A DNA stretch of 62,657 nt from Cryomorphaceae bacterium (lineage in GTDB: Bacteria; Bacteroidota; Bacteroidia; Flavobacteriales_D; Crocinitomicaceae). Position numbers and translations under genes: made by a program. Shown here piece after piece: positions 17,979-27,663 of this stretch. The notes below the pieces were generated by a model that worked only from the letters and a program-made list of their open reading frames with translations, was not told the DNA's origin and searched no databases. Position 1 is the first letter of the stretch; every line of letters starts with the position of its first letter. The stretch is taken from positions 1 through 62,657 of the forward strand of contig JAIXUE010000015.1 of the NCBI GenBank assembly GCA_027483605.1, read 5' to 3'.

Positions 17979-20900
17979 ATGTTAAATCGCATCATTTATT
18001 GGTCGATACACAATAAATTAATTGTTGCCGTACTGACCCTCGCCCTTATTATTTGGGGCCTTTTTTCACTGTCAAAGTTACCTATAGATGCCGTGCCGGA
18101 CATCACCAATAACCAGGTGCAGGTCGTCACCAGCGCTCCGTCATCTAGTGCCCTAGACATCGAGCGTTTTGTGACTTATCCGGTAGAGCAAACCATGGCG
18201 ACCATTCCCGGAATTGAAGAAATCCGTTCGTTCAGTCGCTTTGGCCTGAGCGTCGTGACCATCGTTTTTACAGAAGATACCGATATCTATTGGGCGCGCC
18301 AGCAAGTGCAAGAAAGGCTTTCTGAAGCCAAAAACAGTATTCCAGGAGGTTTTGGAGAGCCCTCCATGGCACCACTTAGCACGGGCTTGGGAGAAATCTA
18401 TCAATACACCTTGCGCGCCAAAAAGGGCTATGCCAATCAATACACTCCTGCCGAATTGCGCAGCATACAAGATTGGATCATTCGCCGACAGTTACTTGGT
18501 GTCAAAGGTGTTGCAGATGTGAGCGGTTTTGGAGGTGAACTCAAAACCTACGAAATTGCGATCGATCCGTTGTTGCTCAAGGCGCATGAAATCACTTTAG
18601 ACGAAGTCTTTACGGCGGTTTCACAAAACAACGAAAACACCGGGGGGGCGTACATTGAGCGCCATAGCATGACCACCTATATCAGAACAGAGGGTTTAGT
18701 AGGTAGTTTGTCCGATATCGAAAACATACAAATCAAACACCCCAGTGCTGATGCGCCAGTTTATATCCGCGATATCGCTGAGGTGAAATACGGCGCGCAA
18801 GTACGTTACGGCGCGCTCACTTATAATGCAGAGGGTGAGGCCGTTGGAGGCATTGTGCTGATGCTCAAAGGGGCCAATTCTTCCGAGGTTATTTCGCTGG
18901 TAAAGGAACGCATGGCTCAAATTGAGCGCACTTTGCCAGAAGGTGTAGCGCTAGAGGTATACCTTGACCGCACCAATCTCGTCAATCGGGCTATTGATAC
19001 CGTAAGTACCAACTTAATAGAAGGCGCTTTGATTGTCATTTTTGTCCTGGTGCTTTTATTGGGCAACTTTCGTGCGGGCCTCATTGTGGCGTCAGTGATT
19101 CCACTTGCCATGCTCTTTGCTATATCCCTCATGAATGTCTTTGGCGTTTCAGGAAACCTCATGTCTTTAGGTGCACTAGATTTCGGGCTTATTGTAGATG
19201 GTGCCGTGATTATAGTGGAGTCAACACTACACATCTTACATTTTAGGCGCAGCAGGCAGCTCACACAAATCGAGATGAATCAGGAGGTATACGCTTCCGC
19301 AGCGAAATTCAGTAAAAGTGCTGTTTTTGGACAAATCATTATTTTGGTGGTTTACCTACCAATTTTGGCGCTTGTGGGTATTGAAGGCAAAATGTTCAAG
19401 CCAATGGCCCAAACCGTCATCTTTGCCATTTTAGGAGCACTCATATTGTCGCTAACTTATGTCCCCATGATTTCTTCTTTGGTGCTTTCCAAAAAAGTAC
19501 AACAGGGTCAAACTTTTTCCGACAAAATGATCCAAGCCATCCAAAAGCGCTACACCAAGCTACTGACAACCTTGTTGCGCAAGCAAAAATGGATTTTATC
19601 AGGAGTTCTTGTTCTTTTTACGCTGTCCATTTTTATATTCAAGAAATTGGGTGCTGAGTTTATTCCTTCTTTAGATGAAGGTGATTTTGCCGTAGAAACG
19701 CGCCTCATGACAGGCTCTGGTCTCACCAAAACCATAGAAACCACGACTAAGGCTTCGCGCATTTTGCTTCAAAATTTTCCTGAAATCAAGCAAGTTGTTG
19801 GAAAAATTGGCACGGCCGAAATTCCGACAGACCCCATGCCCATGGAGGCTTGTGACCTTATGCTCATTTTAAAAGACAAAAAAGAGTGGGTCAGCGCCCA
19901 AGACAAAGAAGCGCTCGCCGCCAAAATGCAAGCCGTCCTGGATAAAGAACTGCCAAATGTTTCTTTTGGTTTTCAGCAACCCATCCAAATGCGCTTTAAT
20001 GAACTCATGACCGGGGCCAAACAAGATGTCGTGGTAAAGGTCTACGGTGAAGATTTCGAAAAGCTGTCGGCCTATGCCAAGCAAATCGGGAGCATATCTT
20101 CTCAAATTTCTGGTGTCAAAGATGTGTATGTTGAAGAGCTTTCCGGTTTGCCTCAGCTCATTGTTCGTTATGACCGCGATGCGTTGGCGCGCTATCAAGT
20201 GAGCATTGAAGAAGTGAATAAAGCGCTCAATCTCGGTTTTGCAGGTCAAATTGCTGGCTTTGTTTTTGAAGGTGAACGCAAATATCAAATGGTAGTCAAG
20301 TTGCGTGCTGCTGATCGCAGCCAACTCACGGACATCAACCAACTTTACGTAAGTAACGCAGCGGGGCAAGAAATTGCGCTAGCCGAATTGGCCAGCATCA
20401 ATATTGAAAACGGACCGAATCAAATCCAACGAGACGACGCCAAGCGCCGAATAATTGTTGGTTTCAATGTGCGTGGCCGCGATGTAGAGACGATTGTAGA
20501 AGAACTTCAGCAAAAAATGGATCAACAAGTCAAGTTTGAAACAGGTTATTTTTCACAAATTGGTGGTACTTTTGAAAACTTAGTGCATGCACGTGCGCGT
20601 TTACTCATTGCAGTGCCTATCTCGTTACTACTGATTTTCTTTTTGTTGTATTTGACCTTTCAATCGGTGAAGCAAGCCGCACTGATCTATTCTGCGATAC
20701 CTCTCGCTTCCATCGGAGGTATTATTGCGCTGTACATCAGAGCAATGCCCTTCTCTATTTCTGCAGGTGTGGGCTTCATCGCACTTTTTGGCGTGGCAGT
20801 GCTCAACGGAATTGTCCTGATTGCCGAATTCAATTCCCTCAAAAAAGCAGGCGTACCCCTGATGCAAGTGGTTTTACGCGGTACCGCCAATCGTTTGCGA

Positions 20901-22319
20901 CCTGTTTTACTTACAGCTACAGTAGCATCTTTGGGTTTTTTGCCCATGGCACTTTCTCAAGGGAGTGGGGCTGAGGTTCAAAAGCCATTAGCCACAGTGG
21001 TGATTGGAGGCCTCTTAACAGCCACGATTCTTACGCTTTTCATCTTGCCAATATTGTATGTTTTGTTCGAAAAACCACTCAGATTCCGTTTGAAAAAGGG
21101 TCTTTCCTTATTAGCCATCCTTTCTTTTTCAACAAGTTTATTTGGGCAACAACGATATACTGATGCGCAGTTATTTGACATGCTCCTCGATCAAAATGGT
21201 CAAATCAAAGCAGCTGTTCTCGAGGCGCAACGACAACAAAGCTTAGGACAAGGTGCCGCAAGTTGGCAGCCACTTTCGGCATCTTTTATGATTGGTCAGT
21301 TCAATTCTGCTTATCCAATAGATAACAACCTTACCATTGGTCAGACGCTTCCTTACAACGGCGCTTTGCGTCTGCAACGAGCCATCGGCGAAACGTCAAG
21401 TAACTTGTCTGAACAAGATTTGGTCTTGCTTAAAAAGGATTTTAAAAGAGCCCTAGACGAACAGTTAGAAGCGCTGCGCATGAAAAGCAAACAGCTTCAA
21501 TTGGCCAAAACACAAGATTCTTTGTATCAAATGCTCGATCAAAAAATGACGCTCCGAGTTGCGCTTGGCGAGGCGCCAAAAATTGACCAAATACTCGTGC
21601 ATTCAAAGGCGATGCGCGCACATGCAGCACTTGCTTTACAAGCCCAAGAAGTTCAAAACGCATGGGCTGGTCTGTATGCAATTTTGGCATATAAAGGTCC
21701 GGCTTTTGAGCTCGCACAAACTGAAGCGATTGACTTTCTAATGCCGCCAGATTTTAGCACTCAGCTTGCGCACCCCAGTATAATGCGCTATGACATCCAA
21801 GCCAAACAATTGCAGCTCCAAGCAGCGCTCAATCGGTCACAACAACTACCCGAATTAGGTTTAGCTTACTTCAATCAATCATTGGTGGGCTTTCAAAACA
21901 TCAATGGCACAGAGCAGTACTTTGGCTCCAATAAAAGATTTCAAGGCGCTCAATTTCAAACCCAAATCCCAATAGACTTTCGTGCCTACAAAGCGAGAAA
22001 CACGGCACTTGAATTGGCACTTGCTCAAAATGAATGGCGCAAAAATCAGCAAATCCAAGATCTACAAGCGAGTCAATCCAAGCTTTTTGTTGAATTATCT
22101 AACCTGATTGCAACCTACGCAGAGGTCGCTCAACCTATTCAAGTAGAACTAGACAAACTACAGGCTGATGCCTCTGTACAACTCACAAGCGGTCAGATTT
22201 CTTTATTAGATTTCATTCAGCTTCAAGATTACCAATTAGCGTTGCAACAAGAACTCTTGGCGTTGCAGCATCAAATCAAATTGTTACACATTTCCTATAA
22301 CTGGATAAAAAATGAATAG
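17979..22319 (+). CDS. czcA: Heavy-metal RND efflux pump (CzcA type) fused to a TolC-like domain
   Basis: Fusion of 1446 residues. Residues 1 to about 1035 form a heavy-metal RND transporter with 12 membrane helices and two large periplasmic loops. The TM4 motif DFGLIVDGAVIIVE (about 400-414) has the Asp/Asp/Glu pattern of CzcA/CnrA pumps (Zn, Co, Ni, Cd) and not that of Cu/Ag pumps such as CusA. After helix 12 a second signal-peptide-like segment (about 1039-1060, LLAILSFSTSLFG-QQ) leads into about 390 residues resembling an outer-membrane efflux protein: long helices, heptads, and barrel strands such as LPELGLAYFNQ. RND and TolC parts are normally separate genes of about 1030 and 420 residues. 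The adaptor gene follows three bases later, so a full tripartite pump is encoded here. Confidence 0.93.
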   Translation: MLNRIIYWSIHNKLIVAVLTLALIIWGLFSLSKLPIDAVPDITNNQVQVVTSAPSSSALDIERFVTYPVEQTMATIPGIEEIRSFSRFGLSVVTIVFTEDTDIYWARQQVQERLSEAKNSIPGGFGEPSMAPLSTGLGEIYQYTLRAKKGYANQYTPAELRSIQDWIIRRQLLGVKGVADVSGFGGELKTYEIAIDPLLLKAHEITLDEVFTAVSQNNENTGGAYIERHSMTTYIRTEGLVGSLSDIENIQIKHPSADAPVYIRDIAEVKYGAQVRYGALTYNAEGEAVGGIVLMLKGANSSEVISLVKERMAQIERTLPEGVALEVYLDRTNLVNRAIDTVSTNLIEGALIVIFVLVLLLGNFRAGLIVASVIPLAMLFAISLMNVFGVSGNLMSLGALDFGLIVDGAVIIVESTLHILHFRRSRQLTQIEMNQEVYASAAKFSKSAVFGQIIILVVYLPILALVGIEGKMFKPMAQTVIFAILGALILSLTYVPMISSLVLSKKVQQGQTFSDKMIQAIQKRYTKLLTTLLRKQKWILSGVLVLFTLSIFIFKKLGAEFIPSLDEGDFAVETRLMTGSGLTKTIETTTKASRILLQNFPEIKQVVGKIGTAEIPTDPMPMEACDLMLILKDKKEWVSAQDKEALAAKMQAVLDKELPNVSFGFQQPIQMRFNELMTGAKQDVVVKVYGEDFEKLSAYAKQIGSISSQISGVKDVYVEELSGLPQLIVRYDRDALARYQVSIEEVNKALNLGFAGQIAGFVFEGERKYQMVVKLRAADRSQLTDINQLYVSNAAGQEIALAELASINIENGPNQIQRDDAKRRIIVGFNVRGRDVETIVEELQQKMDQQVKFETGYFSQIGGTFENLVHARARLLIAVPISLLLIFFLLYLTFQSVKQAALIYSAIPLASIGGIIALYIRAMPFSISAGVGFIALFGVAVLNGIVLIAEFNSLKKAGVPLMQVVLRGTANRLRPVLLTATVASLGFLPMALSQGSGAEVQKPLATVVIGGLLTATILTLFILPILYVLFEKPLRFRLKKGLSLLAILSFSTSLFGQQRYTDAQLFDMLLDQNGQIKAAVLEAQRQQSLGQGAASWQPLSASFMIGQFNSAYPIDNNLTIGQTLPYNGALRLQRAIGETSSNLSEQDLVLLKKDFKRALDEQLEALRMKSKQLQLAKTQDSLYQMLDQKMTLRVALGEAPKIDQILVHSKAMRAHAALALQAQEVQNAWAGLYAILAYKGPAFELAQTEAIDFLMPPDFSTQLAHPSIMRYDIQAKQLQLQAALNRSQQLPELGLAYFNQSLVGFQNINGTEQYFGSNKRFQGAQFQTQIPIDFRAYKARNTALELALAQNEWRKNQQIQDLQASQSKLFVELSNLIATYAEVAQPIQVELDKLQADASVQLTSGQISLLDFIQLQDYQLALQQELLALQHQIKLLHISYNWIKNE

Positions 22320-22322
22320 CTT

Positions 22323-23450
22323 ATGAAAACACAAATCATTCTTTTTGGCGCGCTATTGAGTTGCTTGCTTGTAGCTTGTTCTGCAAATGAAGCACTTCCG
22401 AAAGAGGCCGCAACAACAACGCAGCAATCCAAACTTTCTGCGCAACAAGTCAAGGCTCTCGGACTAGTCCTCGGCTCACTCACTCCGCAACAAATGGGTT
22501 TAAGTGTATTTGCCAATGGCATCATTGACGTGCCCCCGCAAAACAAGTCATATGTTGCGATGCCTTTTGGCGGATATATCAAAGAAATCAAAGTTTTGGA
22601 TGGGATGATGGTCAAAAAAGGCCAAGTACTGTTGGTTGTTGAGCACCCAGAAATCATTCAATTACAGCAAGAATACCTCGAATTACAAGGTCAAATGGAT
22701 TATCTTTCTGCCGATTATGAGCGCCAAAAACAGCTTTATGAAAAAGAAGCTGGATCGGCCAAGAGTTTTCAGTTAGCCAAAAGTGCTTTTTTGGTCAACA
22801 AAGCTAAATTAAGTGGTCTATCGTTGCAACTCGAGATGGCGAATGTCAACATGGCTTCTCTTCGCGAAGGCAAAATTGAACGCACGCAGCGCATTCGCTC
22901 ACCTTTCTCTGGGGTCATTACAAAGGTGACGGCCAACGTGGGTGCTTTTGCCGAACCCAAAGACAATTTATTGGAAATCATAGACTTGAAGCATGCTCAT
23001 GCCGAGTTGACAGTATATGAGAAGTATTTATCCTATTTGCGAAAAGACCAAGTTGTCAAGCTACAATTTGTGGATGACCATCAAACATCGAATGCCAAAA
23101 TCTATTTAATTGGCCGAGAAATCAGCAAAGAACGTACTGTGAAAGTCCATTGTCATTTTGATCAACTGCCCACTGATATTACGCCAGGTTCTTACCTCAA
23201 GGCAGAAATTAGGGCAGACAACCAATTGCAATATACCTTGCCAGAAGAAGCAGTGGTGCTACAAAATGGTAAAAATGTAGTCTTTATTGCCCAAGAAGGC
23301 AACTATTTACCTATTGCAGTCGACTTACTGATGTCACAAGATGGGCGTGTGGCCATAACGAGTAACAAACTAGCCTTGCTCAAAAGGTCACAAATTGTGG
23401 TGAAAGGTGCATATGAATTACTCGCTTTGTACAATAAAGAGGTTGATTAA
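22323..23450 (+). CDS. czcB: RND efflux periplasmic adaptor, lipoprotein (CzcB/CusB type)
   Basis: Membrane-fusion protein of 375 residues joining the RND pump to the outer-membrane channel. The signal peptide ends in a lipobox (LLVAC), so it is lipid-anchored. A lipoyl/biotinyl half-motif (GGYIKEIKVLDGMMVKKGQ) and its partner (IRSPFSGVITKVTANVGAF) flank a helical hairpin of about 80 residues, followed by beta-barrel and proximal domains. No CusB-type N-terminal Met cluster is seen, which agrees with the CzcA-like pump motif. Confidence 0.93.
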   Translation: MKTQIILFGALLSCLLVACSANEALPKEAATTTQQSKLSAQQVKALGLVLGSLTPQQMGLSVFANGIIDVPPQNKSYVAMPFGGYIKEIKVLDGMMVKKGQVLLVVEHPEIIQLQQEYLELQGQMDYLSADYERQKQLYEKEAGSAKSFQLAKSAFLVNKAKLSGLSLQLEMANVNMASLREGKIERTQRIRSPFSGVITKVTANVGAFAEPKDNLLEIIDLKHAHAELTVYEKYLSYLRKDQVVKLQFVDDHQTSNAKIYLIGREISKERTVKVHCHFDQLPTDITPGSYLKAEIRADNQLQYTLPEEAVVLQNGKNVVFIAQEGNYLPIAVDLLMSQDGRVAITSNKLALLKRSQIVVKGAYELLALYNKEVD

Positions 23451-23522
23451 TCAATATATATCAATAACAATTATTTCTATTCGATCGCTTCATCAAATCA
23501 ATTCACTATTCATTTAAACAAC

Positions 23523-23987
23523 ATGAAAAAGACCAACCTTCTCTTATCTGCTGTGCTATTTATTGGGCTCATAACCCTGGCCTCTTGTCAAAAATATTTT
23601 GCCTGCAACGAAGAAAACATCAGCAGTGCAGGTAGCACTAAGTCACACAACAAAGGAATGAATTGCATGCAATGCCATGTCTCAACTGGTGAAGGAGAGG
23701 GTTGCTTTAATGTTGCCGGAACCATTTATCAAACGGATCTTCAGAATACCGTTAATTCGGGAAAAGTCGAGCTTTATACAGGTCCCAACGGAACAGGTAC
23801 CCTCAAATACACGATTGATATAGATGGAAAAGGCAACTTCTACTCAACTGCTAGCATTGATTACACTGGCCTCTATCCAAAAGTAACAGGGCCTTCTGGC
23901 GCAAGTCTTCACATGAGCACACCACTGAGTACTGGTGCATGTAATTCTTGCCATGGTTCGGGCTCGAACAAAATTGGCATAGATTAG
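23523..23987 (+). CDS. Lipoprotein with two c-type heme motifs
   Basis: Protein of 154 residues with a lipoprotein signal ending at C22 (LASC). Two CxxCH heme-attachment motifs are present, C48-C51-H52 and C140-C143-H144, separated by about 85 residues of beta-rich sequence (VAGTIYQT...GKVELYTG) that resembles a small carboxypeptidase-regulatory-like or Ig-like domain. It may be a small periplasmic di-heme electron carrier, or the motifs may bind metal or act as disulfides. It lies 72 bases after the metal adaptor on the same strand, with its own terminator. I do not recognise a characterised family. Confidence 0.8.
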   Translation: MKKTNLLLSAVLFIGLITLASCQKYFACNEENISSAGSTKSHNKGMNCMQCHVSTGEGEGCFNVAGTIYQTDLQNTVNSGKVELYTGPNGTGTLKYTIDIDGKGNFYSTASIDYTGLYPKVTGPSGASLHMSTPLSTGACNSCHGSGSNKIGID

Positions 23988-24010
23988 CATTGACTAGATG
24001 TCAACATCAT

Positions 24011-24047
24011 AAGCTCAGTTTGTTATGGCAAACTGGGCTTTTTTTTC
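24011..24047 (+). terminator. Intrinsic terminator after the heme-motif lipoprotein
   Basis: An 11-bp stem (AGCTCAGTTTG with CAAACTGGGCT, one G-U pair) around a 6-base loop is followed by a long T-run. Its left arm contains the stop codon (24015-24017) of the convergent gene on the minus strand. Confidence 0.85.
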
Positions 24048-24446
24048 TTCAAATAATGCGCTAAACTGCGCTTGGTCATCAGGCGAAATCAGGAGCTCGT
24101 CATATTTATTATAGTGTAAAACGAGACAAGACCAAGCGGCGCTCATTTTCCAGCCTGCATACAAGCCATTGGCTGGTTCTAGTTTATTGAACGTTGAATA
24201 ATAAATCCTCTTTTTTAAACCCATGCTTTGGCAAAGTAAATGGTCTTCTAGAAAGGTGTAGTGCGTGCTTCTAGGGATAATCCAGTTCATGAAGATGGTC
24301 AATACCAACCAGATGGAGGCGAGACCGTAAATAGCTGTGTGGTTTCCTTCCATAACGTAAAAAAGAAGGGAAACAAAAGCATAAATCACGAACACCAATC
24401 CGGAAACAGCCCAAAGAAATCCATCGTTTTTGGATTGAAAGCGCAT
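24015..24446 (-). CDS. Small membrane protein with PH-like tail
   Basis: Protein of 143 residues. Two membrane helices (about 10-32 and 38-57) are followed by an about 80-residue soluble part (YTFLEDHLLCQS...LLISPDDQAQF) whose pattern resembles small bacterial PH-like domains (YdbT/DUF type). Function unknown. It starts 6 bases after the glyA stop and is probably co-transcribed with glyA. Its 3' end lies inside the terminator of the opposite gene. Confidence 0.75.
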   Translation of the reverse strand: MRFQSKNDGFLWAVSGLVFVIYAFVSLLFYVMEGNHTAIYGLASIWLVLTIFMNWIIPRSTHYTFLEDHLLCQSMGLKKRIYYSTFNKLEPANGLYAGWKMSAAWSCLVLHYNKYDELLISPDDQAQFSALFEEKKAQFAITN

Positions 24447-24452
24447 GGCTCC

Positions 24453-25724
24453 TTACCAAGCAAAGAGTGGCTTGCCGCTCATGAGGGCATTCACTTCTTT
24501 TTTGATTGCCGCTAAGATGGCATCATCGTTGGCATTCATGAGGGCGCGGTCAATAAGGCTCACAATTTGTGGAATTTCAGATGTATTGACCCCACGGGAA
24601 GTAAGAGCTGGTGTGCCAATGCGGATACCGGAGGTTACAAATGGCGATTCGGTATCGTAGGGAACCATGTTTTTATTGACGGTGATATCTGCTTTTACCA
24701 GCGCATTTTCGGCGTCTTTACCGTTGATGCCTTTGGAGCGCAAATCAATGAGCATGCTGTGGTTGTCTGTACCACCAGAAACGATGTTGTAACCCAATTT
24801 GACCATTTCAGCTGCAAATACAGTAGCGTTATCTCTTACTTGCGTCATGTAGGTCTTAAACGAGGGGTCTAGCGCTTCGCCGAAAGCCACTGCTTTGGCG
24901 GCAATAACGTGCTCGAGCGGCCCGCCTTGAATACCCGGGAAAACAGCTGCATCTAGCAAGGCGCCTATGGATTTGAGGTTACCGTTGTTCCAGCGCAAAC
25001 CAAAGGGGTTTTCAAAATTGTGGCGCAGCATAATAATGCCTCCTCTTGGACCGCGCAGTGTTTTGTGGGTGGTGGAGGTCACGATGTGGCAGTGCTCTAG
25101 TGGGTCGTTGAGTAAGCCTGCTGCAATCATGCCAGCAGGGTGGGAGATATCTGCCAAAACCAAAGCGCCAATTTCGTCTGCAACTTTGCGGATGCGCGCG
25201 TAGTCCCAGTCACGAGAATAGGCAGAAGCACCACAGATGATCATTTTGGGACGTTCTCTTTTAGCGGTTTCTTCTAAAAGTTCGTAGTCGACCAAACCCG
25301 TTTCTTTGTTCACACCATAGAAGAATGGTTTGTAAAGTTTGCCTGAAAAATTGACAGGGGAGCCGTGGGTAAGGTGCCCGCCGTGAGAAAGGTCAAAGCC
25401 TAAAATTTTATCGCCCGGTTGGAGGCAGGCCAAGAATACGGCAGCATTTGCTTGGGCGCCAGAGTGCGGCTGTACGTTTGCCCAAGTAGCACCAAAGAGT
25501 TGGCAAAGGCGATCGATTGCCAATTGCTCCACTTGATCAACGACTTCACACCCGCCATAATAGCGCTTTCCTGGCAAGCCTTCCGCATATTTGTTGGTGA
25601 GCACAGAGCCCATGGCTTGCATCACCTGCTCGCTCACGAAGTTTTCGGAGGCGATCAGTTCGATACCGTGCAATTGGCGTTCTTTTTCGGCTTGGATCAG
25701 GTTAAAAATGGCTTGGTCTTTCAT
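24453..25724 (-). CDS. glyA: Serine hydroxymethyltransferase
   Basis: PLP enzyme converting serine and tetrahydrofolate to glycine and methylene-tetrahydrofolate, the main one-carbon source. 423 residues with the start at 25724; an upstream in-frame ATG at 25745 would add a poly-Gln tail. The PLP lysine lies in [14 protein letters not shown]; the [10 protein letters not shown] and [10 protein letters not shown] segments are family hallmarks. A near-consensus -7 box (GATATTTG, 25750-25743) lies 18 bases upstream. Confidence 0.97.
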   Translation of the reverse strand: MKDQAIFNLIQAEKERQLHGIELIASENFVSEQVMQAMGSVLTNKYAEGLPGKRYYGGCEVVDQVEQLAIDRLCQLFGATWANVQPHSGAQANAAVFLACLQPGDKILGFDLSHGGHLTHGSPVNFSGKLYKPFFYGVNKETGLVDYELLEETAKRERPKMIICGASAYSRDWDYARIRKVADEIGALVLADISHPAGMIAAGLLNDPLEHCHIVTSTTHKTLRGPRGGIIMLRHNFENPFGLRWNNGNLKSIGALLDAAVFPGIQGGPLEHVIAAKAVAFGEALDPSFKTYMTQVRDNATVFAAEMVKLGYNIVSGGTDNHSMLIDLRSKGINGKDAENALVKADITVNKNMVPYDTESPFVTSGIRIGTPALTSRGVNTSEIPQIVSLIDRALMNANDDAILAAIKKEVNALMSGKPLFAW

Positions 25725-25759
25725 GGCGTTAAGTTGTTGTTGCAAATATCGGAAGAATG

Positions 25760-26533
25760 CTAAAATAAGCGTCTAATTTCAAAGAGAGAATGTGTAAAAT
25801 CTGCAGCTGCCTCATTGAAAATACCTTCGGGCTGCAGTTGATCAAGGCGCACTTGGCCTGAGGCATGTAGGATTTGTTGGTCGCGGCCCACCAAACCGAC
25901 ATGATGTATTTTCCCGTTGGCATTTTTGAAAAATGCTAAATCAAGGGGCTGTCGCTCTTCAAACGCAACTAGGTTTCCTAATTCTGCTTGTTGGTAAGCG
26001 TCTCTTGGTAAATTGAAGTCGAGCTGACGAAAAACATTTTGTACAAAACCAGAGCAGTCTATGCCAAAAATGGATTTTCCTCCCCATAAATAGGGCGTAT
26101 TGAGAAAACTCATGGCATATTCCCAAGCATCAATTGTTTTTGTTTGCTGCTCCGTGGTGTAGTTGAAATCACCAATGGAGAATTCGCGCATACTACCGAT
26201 CCTTGAACCGCCACTCAAGTTTTGAATGCCATAAGGACCATTGATGGTTTGGAAATGCTGATTGGAATAAATGCCGGAATCTAGCCATCGACGGAGTTCT
26301 TTTTCTGTAAGAGCCAGAACTTGTTTGTGGTCAATGAAACCCTCGTAAGCATCTAAAAAACTGCGGATCTTGAGCCAGGGTTGGCCGTACGTTAAGATTT
26401 CTATGGGTTCTCCAAAGAGCAATTGCGTTACTTGTTGGGCGCTGTCTTTGGGTTCTTCTCTGACGGGAACAACAGATAGCGCGCAAAACGCAAAGCGCTG
26501 CTGGGGTTCCAACCATTTGATTTTATCACTCAT
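25760..26533 (-). CDS. SH3-NlpC/P60 cell-wall hydrolase (C40 peptidase)
   Basis: Protein of 257 residues with an SH3b-like N-terminal half (about 15-130) and a C-terminal NlpC/P60 domain. The catalytic Cys is in [13 protein letters not shown], the His in KIHHVGLV, and a third polar residue follows in LHASG. Such enzymes cut D-Glu/diaminopimelate links in peptidoglycan stem peptides. No signal peptide is visible from this start, so it may act on recycled muropeptides in the cytoplasm. The frame stays open to 26887, but that part is antisense to surE. The ATG at 26533 lies five bases after a TAAATTTG promoter box. Confidence 0.9.
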   Translation of the reverse strand: MSDKIKWLEPQQRFAFCALSVVPVREEPKDSAQQVTQLLFGEPIEILTYGQPWLKIRSFLDAYEGFIDHKQVLALTEKELRRWLDSGIYSNQHFQTINGPYGIQNLSGGSRIGSMREFSIGDFNYTTEQQTKTIDAWEYAMSFLNTPYLWGGKSIFGIDCSGFVQNVFRQLDFNLPRDAYQQAELGNLVAFEERQPLDLAFFKNANGKIHHVGLVGRDQQILHASGQVRLDQLQPEGIFNEAAADFTHSLFEIRRLF

Positions 26534-26538
26534 TGCTC

Positions 26539-26546
26539 CAAATTTA
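26539..26546 (-). promoter_or_regulatory. -7 box adjacent to the start of the NlpC/P60 gene
   Basis: TAAATTTG on the minus strand ends five bases before the ATG at 26533. No clear TTG -33 element is seen. Confidence 0.5.
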
Positions 26547-26569
26547 GCATTTTCAAGGCGATATTTGAC

Positions 26570-26577
26570 TAATTTTA
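26570..26577 (+). promoter_or_regulatory. -7 box adjacent to surE start
   Basis: TAATTTTA (consensus except the last base) ends four bases before the surE ATG at 26582, the same spacing as at several other genes here. Confidence 0.4.
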
Positions 26578-26581
26578 GCGC

Positions 26582-27355
26582 ATGAATAATGGTCGCATAC
26601 CTCAAATCCTCATCACCAACGACGACGGCATCAGCGCCAAAGGAATTGCAGCGCTCATTGAAGTAGCCAAACCTTTTGGTCAAATACATGTGCTCGCTCC
26701 AGACAAACCGCAGTCCGGGATGGGGCATGCCATCACCATTCACGATCCTATTCGGATGTTTAAAAGTGATTTGTATTCGGGTGTTGAGGCTTATGTCTGT
26801 AGCGGTACGCCCGTTGATTGCGTTAAACTCGGTATTTACGAACTGCTCGGTTCCAAACCAGACCTCATTTTGTCGGGCATCAATCACGGCGAAAATTCTT
26901 CCACCAACGTGCTTTATTCAGGCACGATGTCGGCTGCCATCGAAGGGGCCATGGAAGGTATTCCCTCGTTTGGCTTTTCGCTAGCCGATTTTGCTGCCGA
27001 TGCAGACTTCAGTGCTGCTCAGTACTACATTCAAATTTTACTCAAGCAATTTTTTGAAAAAGGCTTTGCGCCCTCCATCTGTTTGAACGTCAATATTCCA
27101 AAGTTACCGCTTACTGCAATCAATGGCATTCGGGTTTGCAAGCAAGCACATGCCTACTGGGCAGACCGCTTTGAAAAACGCCAAGATCAATACGGCCGCG
27201 ATTATTTCTGGCTAACTGGCGAATTCGCCGACCTCGATCAACGTCCAGACACCGACCTTCATGTGCTCAAAGAAGGCTATGTGAGTGTTGTCCCGACACA
27301 TTTTGACCTCACGGCCTATGCGCACCTCAATCATTTTAAATCTTGGGAACAATGA
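26582..27355 (+). CDS. surE: 5'/3'-nucleotidase SurE
   Basis: Nucleotidase of 257 residues that removes phosphate from nucleoside monophosphates, active as a dimer with divalent metal. The metal site is in ITNDDGI (residues about 11-17), and SGINHGENSSTNVLYSGTMSAA is the conserved core loop (quoted in part). Normal length for the family. Its stop overlaps the start of the next gene (ATGA), starting a four-gene envelope-related operon. Confidence 0.96.
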   Translation: MNNGRIPQILITNDDGISAKGIAALIEVAKPFGQIHVLAPDKPQSGMGHAITIHDPIRMFKSDLYSGVEAYVCSGTPVDCVKLGIYELLGSKPDLILSGINHGENSSTNVLYSGTMSAAIEGAMEGIPSFGFSLADFAADADFSAAQYYIQILLKQFFEKGFAPSICLNVNIPKLPLTAINGIRVCKQAHAYWADRFEKRQDQYGRDYFWLTGEFADLDQRPDTDLHVLKEGYVSVVPTHFDLTAYAHLNHFKSWEQ

Positions 27356-27663
27356 AAAACAACCTCAATCCTTCTTTTTTCATCGGACTTGCCATTGGCG
27401 TCTTGTCTCCACTCGTTTTATTGCCGCTTATTGTCTTTGTGCTTTCACAATCCTACGGACAGAGCTTTTCATATTTGTGGCACCAAACCTTACACTTTCA
27501 GGAATTCCTGAGCCGTTACCTTTCTCTGGGGCTCATTGGCAATTTGGCTTGGTTCTATTTTTTCTTGAACCGCGAGCAATATTTTCATACGCGCGGCATT
27601 ATTTTTGGCATGCTGCTTTATGCGCCTTACATGATTTACGTCAACCTTGAGCGCTTCTTTTAA
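27352..27663 (+). CDS. Small membrane protein, unknown
   Basis: Protein of 103 residues with three predicted membrane segments (about 8-30, 55-72, 80-95). The ATG at 27352 overlaps the surE stop. It lies between surE and lpxB in the same operon, so a role in the envelope is possible but unproven. I do not recognise a family. Confidence 0.75.
   Translation: MKNNLNPSFFIGLAIGVLSPLVLLPLIVFVLSQSYGQSFSYLWHQTLHFQEFLSRYLSLGLIGNLAWFYFFLNREQYFHTRGIIFGMLLYAPYMIYVNLERFF

Noticed and set aside
19869..20369. 166-codon antisense frame within czcA
   Set aside because: A shadow of a strongly conserved coding region with no promoter or domain pattern; the same holds for long frames opposite nuoL, nuoG and nuoD.
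23443..23454. Perfect palindrome TTGATTAATCAA at the end of czcB
   Set aside because: The half-sites are two bases apart instead of four, so it does not fit an FNR box; it spans a stop codon and AT-rich palindromes are common by chance.
26534..26887. Extension of the NlpC/P60 gene by 118 residues
   Set aside because: The region is antisense to surE and lies beyond the -7 box; residues look like a shadow frame.
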